In this document: in pieces, positions 48,682-55,756 of the stretch
Layout of the letters: every line of letters begins with the position of its first letter
Numbering within the stretch: position 1 is the first letter of the stretch
NCBI RefSeq assembly: GCF_000763135.2
Contig: NZ_JRPR02000002.1
Coordinates: 62,001-126,000, forward strand
DNA: 64,000 bases
From: Helicobacter jaachi
GTDB taxonomy: Bacteria > Campylobacterota > Campylobacteria > Campylobacterales > Helicobacteraceae
Direction of reading: 5' to 3'
The notes under the pieces: model-generated
Seen by the model: only the letters and a program-made list of their open reading frames with translations
The model's database searches: none
Told to the model about the DNA's origin: nothing
Translations under genes and position numbers: made by a program

Positions 48682-49538
48682 ATGATATATGCGTTGAAAA
48701 TGTGGCTTAAGGGGAGATTATCTCAAGCCCAATGGGAGTGGCTTAAACATTTAAGGCAGCGCCTTGTAGGACGCAGGGCGTATATGAATCCTAGCTATGC
48801 CATTGAGGGTGAGGATAGAATCGTGCGCGCGCTTTTGTGGCAGAAGCGCGATAGTGGATTTTATGTCGATGTGGGCGCGCATCACCCTTTTAGATTCTCA
48901 AATACTTATTTATTTTACACGCAGGGTTGGCGTGGGATAAATATAGACGCCACACCCGGCAGTATGGAGGCATTTAGAAAATACAGGGCGCGGGATATTA
49001 ATTTGGAAATGGGCATTGGTGAAATTACAGAATCTAGCGCAAAAAATTTAGCGCAAGATAATTTAGCGGGGGGGGGGGGCAGCTCTTTAGCTAAAACATT
49101 TTTGGCATATCATATATTTGATGAAAGCTCGTGGAATACCTTTGATGAAGAGGTGGCAAAAACTCGCTCGGCAAGCTTTTGCGCGTGGTGAAAGTGCCTT
49201 TTAGGACATTAAGCGATGTGCTAGAGGAGTATCTGCCTAGCAATCAAGAAATTGACTTTTTGAGCGTGGATTGCGAGGGGTTTGATTTGTCGGTATTAAG
49301 GAGCAATGATTGGAGTAGGTTTAAGCCAAATATTGTGATTGTGGAGATTTTAAGTAATGTGTATGGCGAGCTTGACTTTAGCGCGCTGCAGGATAATGAA
49401 ATTGCGCAATTCCTAGCGCAGCAAGGCTATGTCATCGTGGCAAAGGCGCATAATAGCGTGATTTTCCAACGCAAAGAATATCTTAAGAGTAAAGAACAAA
49501 TCATACGCGAGCTTAGAGAGAGCAATGAGCGCGATTAA
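48682..49538 (+). pseudogene. FkbM-family methyltransferase, frameshifted
   Basis: Two frames together make an FkbM SAM-methyltransferase. Part 1 (ATG 48682, AAGGAG upstream) has FYVDVGAHHPFRFSNTYLFY and GINIDATPGSMEAFRKY (the SAM site) and stays open through a G12 tract to NTFDEEVAKTR, then stops at 49191. Part 2 (frame of 49179-49538) continues with VVKVPFRTLSDVLEEYLP, EIDFLSVDCEGFDLSVLRSNDW and PNIVIVEIL. The shift lies at about 49155-49170, after the G tract; one more A in the five-A run there would give EEVAKNSLGKLLRVV. A lesion, an A-tract switch or a base-call error could each explain it. Likely methylates a sugar of the glycan. Confidence 0.7.
49068..49079 (+). repeat. Poly-G tract (12) in the FkbM methyltransferase gene
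   Basis: Twelve G coding four Gly (AGGGGS). In this length the conserved NTFDEE segment beyond is in frame, so the tract itself is in the ON setting even though a second frameshift follows about 80 bases later. Confidence 0.8.
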
Positions 49539-49547
49539 AGGAGTGGC

Positions 49548-50651
49548 GTGGAGTTTGCAAATATAGAATCTAGCAAGATTATAGAATCCAGTAAAATTAC
49601 AGAATCTAGCGCACGTATGCAGCCTGCTATCGATTTGAGCGAGCCTATACATTTAGCAATTATTTCTATCATCGTGCCAGTGTTTAATACGCAAAAATAT
49701 ATTAAGCGATGTCTAGATTCTATACTCGCGCAGAGTATGGCTGAAATTGAGGTGATTATCGTTGATGATTGCGGGCAGGATAGGGCTATGGAGGTGGTAG
49801 AGCAGTATAGTGATAGGCGTATAAAAATTGTGCGCAATGCGTATAATGTCGGGCTATTAATGGCACGCATTGAGGGTTTAAAGCACGCAAGTGGCGAATA
49901 TATTATGTATGTAGATTCTGATGATTATGTGTGTAAAGACTTTTGTGCGCGCTCCTTACAGGCAGCCAAACAGAATGGAGCGGATATTGTGTGCTTTGGT
50001 GCGAGACTAGAGGGCTTTTATCGTCGTGTGTGGCGTGCGCGCAAAAATGGCGTAATCAAAAACGCCTTTAGCGTGTTTGTATGCGGGAGTAGATTCTATC
50101 CATATGTGTGGAATAAGCTCTATGCAAGGGAGCTTATGGTGCGTGTGGATATGATTATCAAGCAGGCTTTAGATGATGTAAGTCGCGCGCGGAGTGATTT
50201 GCACACTAGGGAAATGAATAGCGAGGCGAGTGGCGATAAAGGTGTGCGCATTACTTTGGGTGAAGATATACTTAAAAGCTTTGTGGCTTTGAGTTTGTGT
50301 AGTCGTGTGTGTGGGATTAAGGGGGATATGTATGTGTATTGTGCAAATATAAATTCAAGCACTGCGCAGCCTACGCACGAGGCGTATAGAGATGTGAAAG
50401 ATGCGCTAGCGGCTATTGTGCGCATTATGCGTGAGCTGTATGTGGGTGATGAGAGCAAGCCTCAATACGATGTGTTAGAAGCGCGTGCGCAAAAGATTTA
50501 TAGAATCTTAGACTATCTTATTTTATGTGCGCGCGCAAAGCAGAGTGGGTATCTGCGCTATATGTGTAAGTCGCTATGCGTGTGGTTTAGGCTGGAGGGC
50601 GTGCTAAAGATAATGATTTATATCTTTAGCTTTGGCAAAGTGAAGCGATAA
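49548..50651 (+). CDS. GT2 glycosyltransferase with motif-derived N-terminal repeat
   Basis: 367 residues from GTG 49548 (AAAGGAG upstream). GT-A fold: ISIIVPVFNTQKYIKRCLDSI, EVIIVDDCGQDRAMEV, YIMYVDSDDYVCKDF (metal site) and GARLEGF. Family 2. Residues 6-24 are three near-copies of IESSKI/ITESSA, encoded by an 18-base tandem repeat built on TATAGAATCTAGC. This leader is not part of the fold and seems to come from motif expansion. Last gene of the glycan locus; converges with ppk2. Confidence 0.85.
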   Translation: MEFANIESSKIIESSKITESSARMQPAIDLSEPIHLAIISIIVPVFNTQKYIKRCLDSILAQSMAEIEVIIVDDCGQDRAMEVVEQYSDRRIKIVRNAYNVGLLMARIEGLKHASGEYIMYVDSDDYVCKDFCARSLQAAKQNGADIVCFGARLEGFYRRVWRARKNGVIKNAFSVFVCGSRFYPYVWNKLYARELMVRVDMIIKQALDDVSRARSDLHTREMNSEASGDKGVRITLGEDILKSFVALSLCSRVCGIKGDMYVYCANINSSTAQPTHEAYRDVKDALAAIVRIMRELYVGDESKPQYDVLEARAQKIYRILDYLILCARAKQSGYLRYMCKSLCVWFRLEGVLKIMIYIFSFGKVKR

Positions 50652-50721
50652 ACGCATTAGAATCTGCATTTTAGTAAAGCGGCGTGATTGCGCAGCTAGT
50701 GTGGCTTGCGCAAAATATGCT

Positions 50722-51726
50722 TTAGCTTAATGGCGCAGAATCTGCATTTATCTCATGTTTATTTGATTTTTTTAATTTGCTTGATTTAGGCTTATTTGAC
50801 TTATTGGCTTTAAGCTCTTTGGCGACTTTGTGGAGTTGCTTTTCCTCAAGCTTTGCAATTTTTAGCTTTTTTTGCACTTCTTTTAGGGGGTCTATGTGAT
50901 TTGCTTGATATTGTGAGTAACTCCACACAATGCTAGGGTCTGGCAGCAGGCATACAGCGGTTTGGTCTTTGCCCTCATAGTCGATTTTGCTCAAAATATC
51001 GCGCGCCACATTAAGCCTTGCACGCTTTTTGTCGTTGGTATTGACAATCGTCCAAGGGCAAATGTGCGTGTGTGTGCGCGCAAACATCTTTTCAAACGCC
51101 TCTGTGTATTGCTCCCATAAATCAAGTGATTTGCTATCAATGGGGCTTAGCTTCCACATTCTTAGTGGGTCAGTTTTGCGGCGTAAAATCCTGCGCTTTT
51201 GCTCCTCCCTGCCCACATCAAGGAAATATTTAAAAATCATCGTGCCGCTTGAGATGAGCATTTGCTCCAAATTTGACACTTGTGTGATAAACTCCTTATA
51301 CTGCTCCTGCGTGCAGAATCCCATAACCTTTTCCACACCCGCGCGGTTATACCAGCTCCTATCGTAAAAAACGATTTCGCCCCCACTTGGTAATGTGCTG
51401 ATGTAGCGCTTGAAATACCATTCTGTTTTTTCCTTTTCGGTGGGCTTATTGAGCGCAACTATGCGGCAGCCACGCGGATTCATATGGCTCGTGAGTGCTT
51501 TAATCGTGCCTCCTTTGCCCGCTGCGTCGCGTCCCTCCATAATGATAATAATTTTTTGATTGGTGGCTTTGACCCAATTTTGTAATTTGAGCAGCTCAAT
51601 TTGCAGTTTTGTGAGCTCTTTTAGGTAAAAATCCTCCTTCATACGCCCATCTTTGCCTCTAAAAATTTTTTGGACATCGCCCTCACTTTCAGGTCTAATA
51701 ACGATTTGTCGCTCTTGCTTCCCCAT
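50722..51726 (-). CDS. ppk2: Polyphosphate kinase 2
   Basis: 334 residues. Walker A GRDAAGKGGTIK (about 65-76), lid and Walker B-like YDRSWYNRAGVEKVMGF (about 120-136), and DPLRMWKLSPID. Class I PPK2 phosphorylates nucleoside diphosphates with polyphosphate. The 35 C-terminal residues are Lys/Ser-rich. Single gene. Confidence 0.95.
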   Translation of the reverse strand: MGKQERQIVIRPESEGDVQKIFRGKDGRMKEDFYLKELTKLQIELLKLQNWVKATNQKIIIIMEGRDAAGKGGTIKALTSHMNPRGCRIVALNKPTEKEKTEWYFKRYISTLPSGGEIVFYDRSWYNRAGVEKVMGFCTQEQYKEFITQVSNLEQMLISSGTMIFKYFLDVGREEQKRRILRRKTDPLRMWKLSPIDSKSLDLWEQYTEAFEKMFARTHTHICPWTIVNTNDKKRARLNVARDILSKIDYEGKDQTAVCLLPDPSIVWSYSQYQANHIDPLKEVQKKLKIAKLEEKQLHKVAKELKANKSNKPKSSKLKKSNKHEINADSAPLS

Positions 51727-51832
51727 AGCGTCTCCTTAGTGTAAAAATTATGTTTTATAGTGTAATATGTTTTATTCAAAAATGTAGCAAAGATGTAAAA
51801 TTTAGCGCGCTACTTTTAAGGGAGGTTACTAA

Positions 51833-52387
51833 ATGAAGCCTAATGAGATGAAGTCTAGTGATATGGAGCGAGATATAGCACAAGGTATGATTTTGCATAC
51901 ACAGCTCGCACAAGCAGCTTTAGAGATAATGCATACAAGGGGTTTATACATCGCTATGGCAGAGAGCTGCACAGGCGGGCTTTTGAGCTATCATTTTACC
52001 GCGCTTAGCGGCGCTTCGCAAGTGTTTTTAGGCTCAATGGTGAGCTATGCTAATGAGATTAAGCACAAGTGGCTTAATGTGAAAGAGGCGGATTTGCAAG
52101 CTTATGGCGCGGTGAGTGAGCCTGTAGTGCGCGCGATGTGTGAGGGCGTGCTGCGTGAGAGTGGTGCGGATATTGCACTAGCCACAAGTGGCATTGCTGG
52201 ACCAAGCGGAGGCAGTGCCAAAAAGCCTGTGGGGAGCGTGTATATCGGCGTGCAATCGCGAGGGAGCAAAATGCAAGAGGGTAAGACAATCGTGAGCTAT
52301 AATCACTTTTCTGGTGATAGGCAGAGTGTGCAGCTGCAAAGCTGTGCTAAGGCGCTTGAAATGCTCCTCACACTCCTAAACTCTTGA
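51833..52387 (+). CDS. pncC: CinA C-terminal domain protein, NMN amidohydrolase type
   Basis: 184 residues consisting only of the CinA C-terminal domain: AESCTGGLLSYHFTALSGASQVFLGSMVSYANEIK (Ser/Lys catalytic site), EPVVRAMCEG, ALATSGIAGPSGG and KPVGSVYIGV. Family members deamidate nicotinamide mononucleotide to recycle NAD. The TGA stop overlaps a perfect promoter for the tRNA cluster. The first 20 residues before the domain are polar and may be a longer start than used. Confidence 0.9.
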   Translation: MKPNEMKSSDMERDIAQGMILHTQLAQAALEIMHTRGLYIAMAESCTGGLLSYHFTALSGASQVFLGSMVSYANEIKHKWLNVKEADLQAYGAVSEPVVRAMCEGVLRESGADIALATSGIAGPSGGSAKKPVGSVYIGVQSRGSKMQEGKTIVSYNHFSGDRQSVQLQSCAKALEMLLTLLNS

Positions 52388-52412
52388 CAATTTATGCCAA
52401 AATCACTATAAT
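52384..52412 (+). promoter_or_regulatory. Consensus sigma-70 promoter of the tRNA cluster
   Basis: TTGACA at 52384-52389, 17-base spacer, TATAAT at 52407-52412, both perfect. The -35 box overlaps the pncC stop. The next bases are GC-rich (GCGCTC), a discriminator usual for stringently controlled stable-RNA genes. The first tRNA starts about 70 bases after the expected transcription start. Confidence 0.8.
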
Positions 52413-52489
52413 GCGCTCTTTTGTGTCATTGCAGACGCGATGAGATGCTTTAAGCTGCAAAGGCGCAAGGCGAGGGTGTAAGGATAGAT

Positions 52490-52565
52490 GACCCGTTAGC
52501 TCAGTTGGTAGAGCAATTCCCTTTTAAGGAATGGGCCGTTGGTTCGAATCCAACACGGGTCACCA
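52490..52565 (+). tRNA. tRNA-Lys (anticodon TTT)
   Basis: 76 bases with paired acceptor (GACCCGT/ACGGGTC), D-loop AGCTCAGTTGGTAGAGC, anticodon loop CTTTTAA, T-loop TTCGAAT, encoded CCA. First of four tRNAs read together. Confidence 0.97.
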
Positions 52566-52578
52566 CCAAAATAAAAGT

Positions 52579-52653
52579 GGCCCCTTCATCTAGCGGTTAG
52601 GATACCACCCTTTCACGGTGGCTACAGGGGTTCAAATCCCCTAGGGGTCACCA
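52579..52653 (+). tRNA. tRNA-Glu (anticodon TTC)
   Basis: 75 bases. Acceptor GGCCCCT/AGGGGTC with one G-T pair, anticodon loop CTTTCAC, T-loop TTCAAAT, CCA encoded. Thirteen bases after tRNA-Lys. Confidence 0.97.
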
Positions 52654-52677
52654 CTTTTATTTTCTTCATACTTCTTT

Positions 52678-52753
52678 GGTCGCTTAGCTCAGTTGGTAGA
52701 GCGCCACCCTTACAAGGTGGATGTCACAAGTTCGAGCCTTGTAGCGACCACCA
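52678..52753 (+). tRNA. tRNA-Val (anticodon TAC)
   Basis: 76 bases. Acceptor GGTCGCT/AGCGACC, anticodon loop CTTACAA, T-loop TTCGAGC, CCA encoded. Confidence 0.97.
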
Positions 52754-52797
52754 TTTGTTTAAAATCCTTAGACTTCTATACGAGGGTTTTGGGCGTT

Positions 52798-52874
52798 GGA
52801 GCGGTAGTTCAGCTGGTTAGAATACATGCCTGTCACGCATGGGGTCGCGGGTTCGAGCCCCGTCCGCTCCGCCA
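52798..52874 (+). tRNA. tRNA-Asp (anticodon GTC)
   Basis: 77 bases. Acceptor GGAGCGG/CCGCTCC, anticodon loop CTGTCAC, T-loop TTCGAGC, CCA encoded. Last of the cluster; the accessory block begins after it. Confidence 0.97.
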
Positions 52875-53001
52875 CTTTGCGATACTTCTTTATCTTTCTT
52901 GATTTTTATAGAATCTAGCCTTAGCCTAAAGCGCCATATTTTGCGTTATAGATTTAGTCTTTATAGAATCTAGGCATGATATAAGGTGTAATAATTGAGG
53001 T

Positions 53002-53409
53002 TTATAGGTTTTGTATAATCTTATTAAGCTCAATAGTTTTTTGCTTTTGATTAATGAGCGTTTGCTCAAGCGTTTCAAGCGTTTTTGGTGAAATATAATC
53101 AAGCAGTTCTACAATGTGATTATATTTGATATGAGTAGGATTGTGAGCATAGACTTTGCGCAGGATTTTATGCGAGTCTGTATTGCCAAAAAGCTCTTGT
53201 TCGCATACATCTAGGGCTTCAGCGATAAAGGGTATCATATCGGCTTTAAGCTCGATATTGCCATTAAGATAGGCATAAAGGCTTGATTTTGCAGGGATTT
53301 CGCCCGTTTTGTTTGCTTTCATATCAAGATTGATGAGGCGCTCCACAAGCTCTTTTTTACTCATCTTTTTTGCTTTCAAAATTTCATTGATTCTATCGAC
53401 TACTTTCAT
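53002..53409 (-). CDS. XRE-like helix-turn-helix regulator
   Basis: 135 residues. N-terminal HTH of the Cro/C1 type: MSKKELVERL then AKSSLYAYLNGNIELKADMIPFIAEALDV; the insert between helices 2 and 3 (NLDMKANKTGEIP) is longer than usual. The C-terminal part is helical (LLDYISPKTLETLEQTLINQKQK), probably for dimerisation. Divergent from the Cys-rich miniprotein gene; an inverted repeat at 53482-53502 lies between them and is a likely binding site. Confidence 0.72.
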   Translation of the reverse strand: MKVVDRINEILKAKKMSKKELVERLINLDMKANKTGEIPAKSSLYAYLNGNIELKADMIPFIAEALDVCEQELFGNTDSHKILRKVYAHNPTHIKYNHIVELLDYISPKTLETLEQTLINQKQKTIELNKIIQNL

Positions 53410-53481
53410 GGGCAGTATTATAAAATGTTACATTATACTTAAGAAAAAACTAATTATCGTTTAAATATAATAATATCGCTG

Positions 53482-53502
53482 TTTATACTATATCTGTATA
53501 AA
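53482..53502. promoter_or_regulatory. Inverted repeat between XRE regulator and miniprotein (candidate operator)
   Basis: TTTATAC, seven-base spacer, GTATAAA, perfect 7-bp arms, about 30 bases before the miniprotein ATG where a -10 box would be. Operator function is inferred from symmetry and from the divergent regulator. Confidence 0.45.
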
Positions 53503-53531
53503 AGACAAATTTTATTTTTAAAGGATGAAAA

Positions 53532-53756
53532 ATGGCAGTTTATACTTGCAAATATTGTGGAAAGCAGTCAAGTGCAGCTTCTTTTGCCAAAAACTCATGT
53601 TCTAAAAGTCCCACCAAAAGTCATGTCTTAATGGAAGCGACTACAAAATTATCAAAATATGTTTGTAAGCATTGTGGCAGTTCAAGTTCAGTGTCTAGTT
53701 TTGCCGCAAACTCATGTTCTAAAAGTCCTACGAAGAGTCACGAATTAATAGGGTAA
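53532..53756 (+). CDS. Miniprotein of two tandem Cys/His zinc-ribbon-like units
   Basis: 74 residues, two copies of a unit of about 38: YxCKxCGxxSSxxSFAxNSC followed by SKSPTKSH. Each has CxxC, a further Cys and a His, arranged as a possible zinc site. DNA of the two ends is almost identical (about 22 bases around CTCATGTTCTAAAAGTCC), indicating a fairly recent duplication. AAAGGATG precedes the ATG. Single-unit relatives are known as hypothetical proteins; function unknown. 18 bases before the channel gene, likely co-transcribed. Confidence 0.75.
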   Translation: MAVYTCKYCGKQSSAASFAKNSCSKSPTKSHVLMEATTKLSKYVCKHCGSSSSVSSFAANSCSKSPTKSHELIG

Positions 53757-53774
53757 GGATTTAAGTAGGGTTTC

Positions 53775-54470
53775 ATGCAGTTTTTACAAAAGTGTGTCAG
53801 ATCCTCATTTTTTAGTTACTTTATCCTTGCTATGATAGTGCTAAATGCCATTGTTCTGGGGCTTGATACCATAGAACCCATTCAAACAAAAATTAGAAAT
53901 ACACTTAATTTCTTAAGCAATTTTTGTCTTTTTATTTTTCTTGTCGAGGTAAGCTTAAGAATAATTGTGTTCAAAAAAGATTTCTTTATTGGCAAAAACA
54001 AGGGCTACAATTGTTTTGATTTGTTTGTTACGCTTGTGAGTTTAGGCGGGCTTTCACAGCTTTCTATGCTTAGAGCTTTTAGTATTTTTAGAGTGCTTAG
54101 GCTGGTATCTGTTTTACCCTCAATGCGCCTTGTGGTCTCTGCTATGCTTAGAACTTTGCCCGCAGCTCTACCTATTGCGGTCATTTTGTTTATTTTCTTT
54201 TATGTCTATGGCGTGCTTTGTGTGAATTTGTTTGGCAAGGATTTCCCGCAGTTTTTTGGCACATTAGGCGAGAGTTTTTATACACTTTTTCAAATTATGA
54301 CTTTAGAGGGCTGGAGTGAGGGCATAGTGCGTCCTGTGATGGTGCTTTATCCTTATGCGTGGCTAGTTTTTACAAGCTTTATTTTTATAGTAAGCTTTGT
54401 AGTGATGAATTTAGTTGTGGGCATTATCGTTGAGAGCATTGCTGAACTTAAAACGCAGGATAAAAAATAA
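53775..54470 (+). CDS. Voltage-gated ion channel (NaChBac/CavMr family)
   Basis: 231 residues forming one six-helix subunit: S1 (about 12-31), S2, S3, an S4 with regularly spaced Arg (MLRAFSIFRVLRLVSVLPSMR, about 98-115), S5 and S6 (SFIFIVSFVVMNLVVGIIVES). The pore loop reads FQIMTLEGWSEG near 173-184. NaChBac and NavAb have TLESW; Gly at the fourth place is reported as a calcium determinant in CavMr, so a calcium or mixed permeability is inferred. The C-terminus after S6 is short. Expected as a tetramer in the inner membrane. Confidence 0.9.
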   Translation: MQFLQKCVRSSFFSYFILAMIVLNAIVLGLDTIEPIQTKIRNTLNFLSNFCLFIFLVEVSLRIIVFKKDFFIGKNKGYNCFDLFVTLVSLGGLSQLSMLRAFSIFRVLRLVSVLPSMRLVVSAMLRTLPAALPIAVILFIFFYVYGVLCVNLFGKDFPQFFGTLGESFYTLFQIMTLEGWSEGIVRPVMVLYPYAWLVFTSFIFIVSFVVMNLVVGIIVESIAELKTQDKK

Positions 54471-54527
54471 TACTTTTGCTGCAGATTCTAAAGCTTAATT
54501 TTTACAATACTTAATAGGGGGCTAGCG

Positions 54528-55334
54528 ATGTTTTATAATCAAAATATACAAGAGCGCTTTAGCGTTAAAAATCAGGATAAGTATATTTATAGCTTTATAG
54601 ATTCTCACTATAAGCCAAATGTCATTACACGCACCGCAAACGGCAATGGTGGGCAGAAGTTTAGAGCATTTTTTGATAAGTTTTGCCAACATTTGTTTGA
54701 TATAAATCTCACATTGCTTGAGGATATGGGGGAGTTTCCTATCGCATATACTGAAGCGCAACAAAGTGCGCAAATTGCCATTGCGCTTTCACGCCTTACG
54801 CCATTTGTGATGAGTGAATATCGCGTGGATTGCAGAGGGATAGGCATTACAGATTATGAGGGGAGAGAGAGGAGTGGGCGGAGCATTGATTTTTGGTGTT
54901 CACCTTATGAAAACAATAAGACAGATTTTGATATATGGATAGAATCTAAGTCTTTATGGCTTAATGTTGGTGTGCAAGCGCAATGGAAGTTTGACACAAC
55001 TTCTAAAAAGCGCATATATGATGCCTTAAAACAAATTGAAAATATTGATGAGCTTAAGGCAGGTGGTAGGCTAGTGGAGTTTCATGATTTTAAGGTTGCA
55101 CTTTTTAGCATTCATGTGTATTCTCAGCGTGGGCAAGAGCCAGATATAAATGAGCTAGATTCTATCCCGCAAAGCATAGCAGACCAAATAGCCACGCTTT
55201 CTAGCGCAGATAAGGACGATAATATGGGTGTGCTGTGCGGTGTTTTAGATTTGCGTAAATGTGAGAAATATTGCCACTTCTTTAGGAATCACTATATGCC
55301 TTTTATCGTTGTGGCCGGTGCTGTGCGGGTGTAG
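54528..55334 (+). CDS. Unrecognised protein, possible PD-(D/E)xK nuclease-like core
   Basis: 268 residues, soluble, no signal or membrane segment. I do not recognise the family. Visible features: SIDFWCSPYE, then DIWIESKSLWLNVG (about 135-147), an E-x-K following a hydrophobic strand, as in PD-(D/E)xK nucleases, and a C-terminal GVLCGVLDLRK strand and YMPFIVVAGAV. The start ATG follows GGGG; spacing is ordinary. It follows the channel gene by 57 bases. A nuclease call is only a hint. Confidence 0.5.
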   Translation: MFYNQNIQERFSVKNQDKYIYSFIDSHYKPNVITRTANGNGGQKFRAFFDKFCQHLFDINLTLLEDMGEFPIAYTEAQQSAQIAIALSRLTPFVMSEYRVDCRGIGITDYEGRERSGRSIDFWCSPYENNKTDFDIWIESKSLWLNVGVQAQWKFDTTSKKRIYDALKQIENIDELKAGGRLVEFHDFKVALFSIHVYSQRGQEPDINELDSIPQSIADQIATLSSADKDDNMGVLCGVLDLRKCEKYCHFFRNHYMPFIVVAGAVRV

Positions 55335-55756
55335 CTCTCTTAAATAGTTGTGCTTTAATCAAGCTACTTCAATCTATGTATTTTATAGAATCTGCGCCTT
55401 TTAAAGCCTTATGCGGGAAGACAAATAAATCCTAGAGCAAACCCTCTAAATGCGGGCATTATAGAATCTAGATTCTATAAATATAACTTGTTTTTAAAAC
55501 TCATCTGCTATAATGCCTCCTCCAACCTAGATGACGCGCCTTTCCTTTCATATCGCTAGTCTGTTACTAAAAGATTGTTGGGCTAATTGTAGTGATTTCT
55601 GTGTGTCGGTGTTTCTGCTTGAGCTATGCAAATAGTGAGGATTTGCCGCCTAAGGGGATTCTCTTGGCTCTGTTTGTGGCTTTTTTAGGCTACGCACATT
55701 GGGGTAACGCTCATTTGGGCTTTTATAATATTTCTACATAATTTCAAAGGATAATA
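55335..55756 (+). other. Intergenic region before purD with possible small ORFs
   Basis: No sure gene. A perfect inverted pair of AGAWTCT motifs (55458-55480) is at the left and a TATAAT box at 55509-55514 may be a promoter for purD or a leader. Two short frames follow: 55531-55635 (34 residues, MTRLSFHIASLLLK start) and 55592-55741 (49 residues from GTG, with one hydrophobic segment LLALFVAFLGYAHWG). The second ends just before the purD ribosome site. They may be a decayed gene or a real small membrane protein. Confidence 0.4.

Noticed and set aside
52693-52902. A 69-residue open frame across tRNA-Val and tRNA-Asp
   Set aside because: It lies wholly over two clear tRNA genes; both fold properly, so the frame is chance.
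53002-55334. A toxin-antitoxin system made of the XRE regulator and the miniprotein
   Set aside because: The two are divergent rather than in one operon and the miniprotein has no toxin feature; only a regulator-target relation can be argued.
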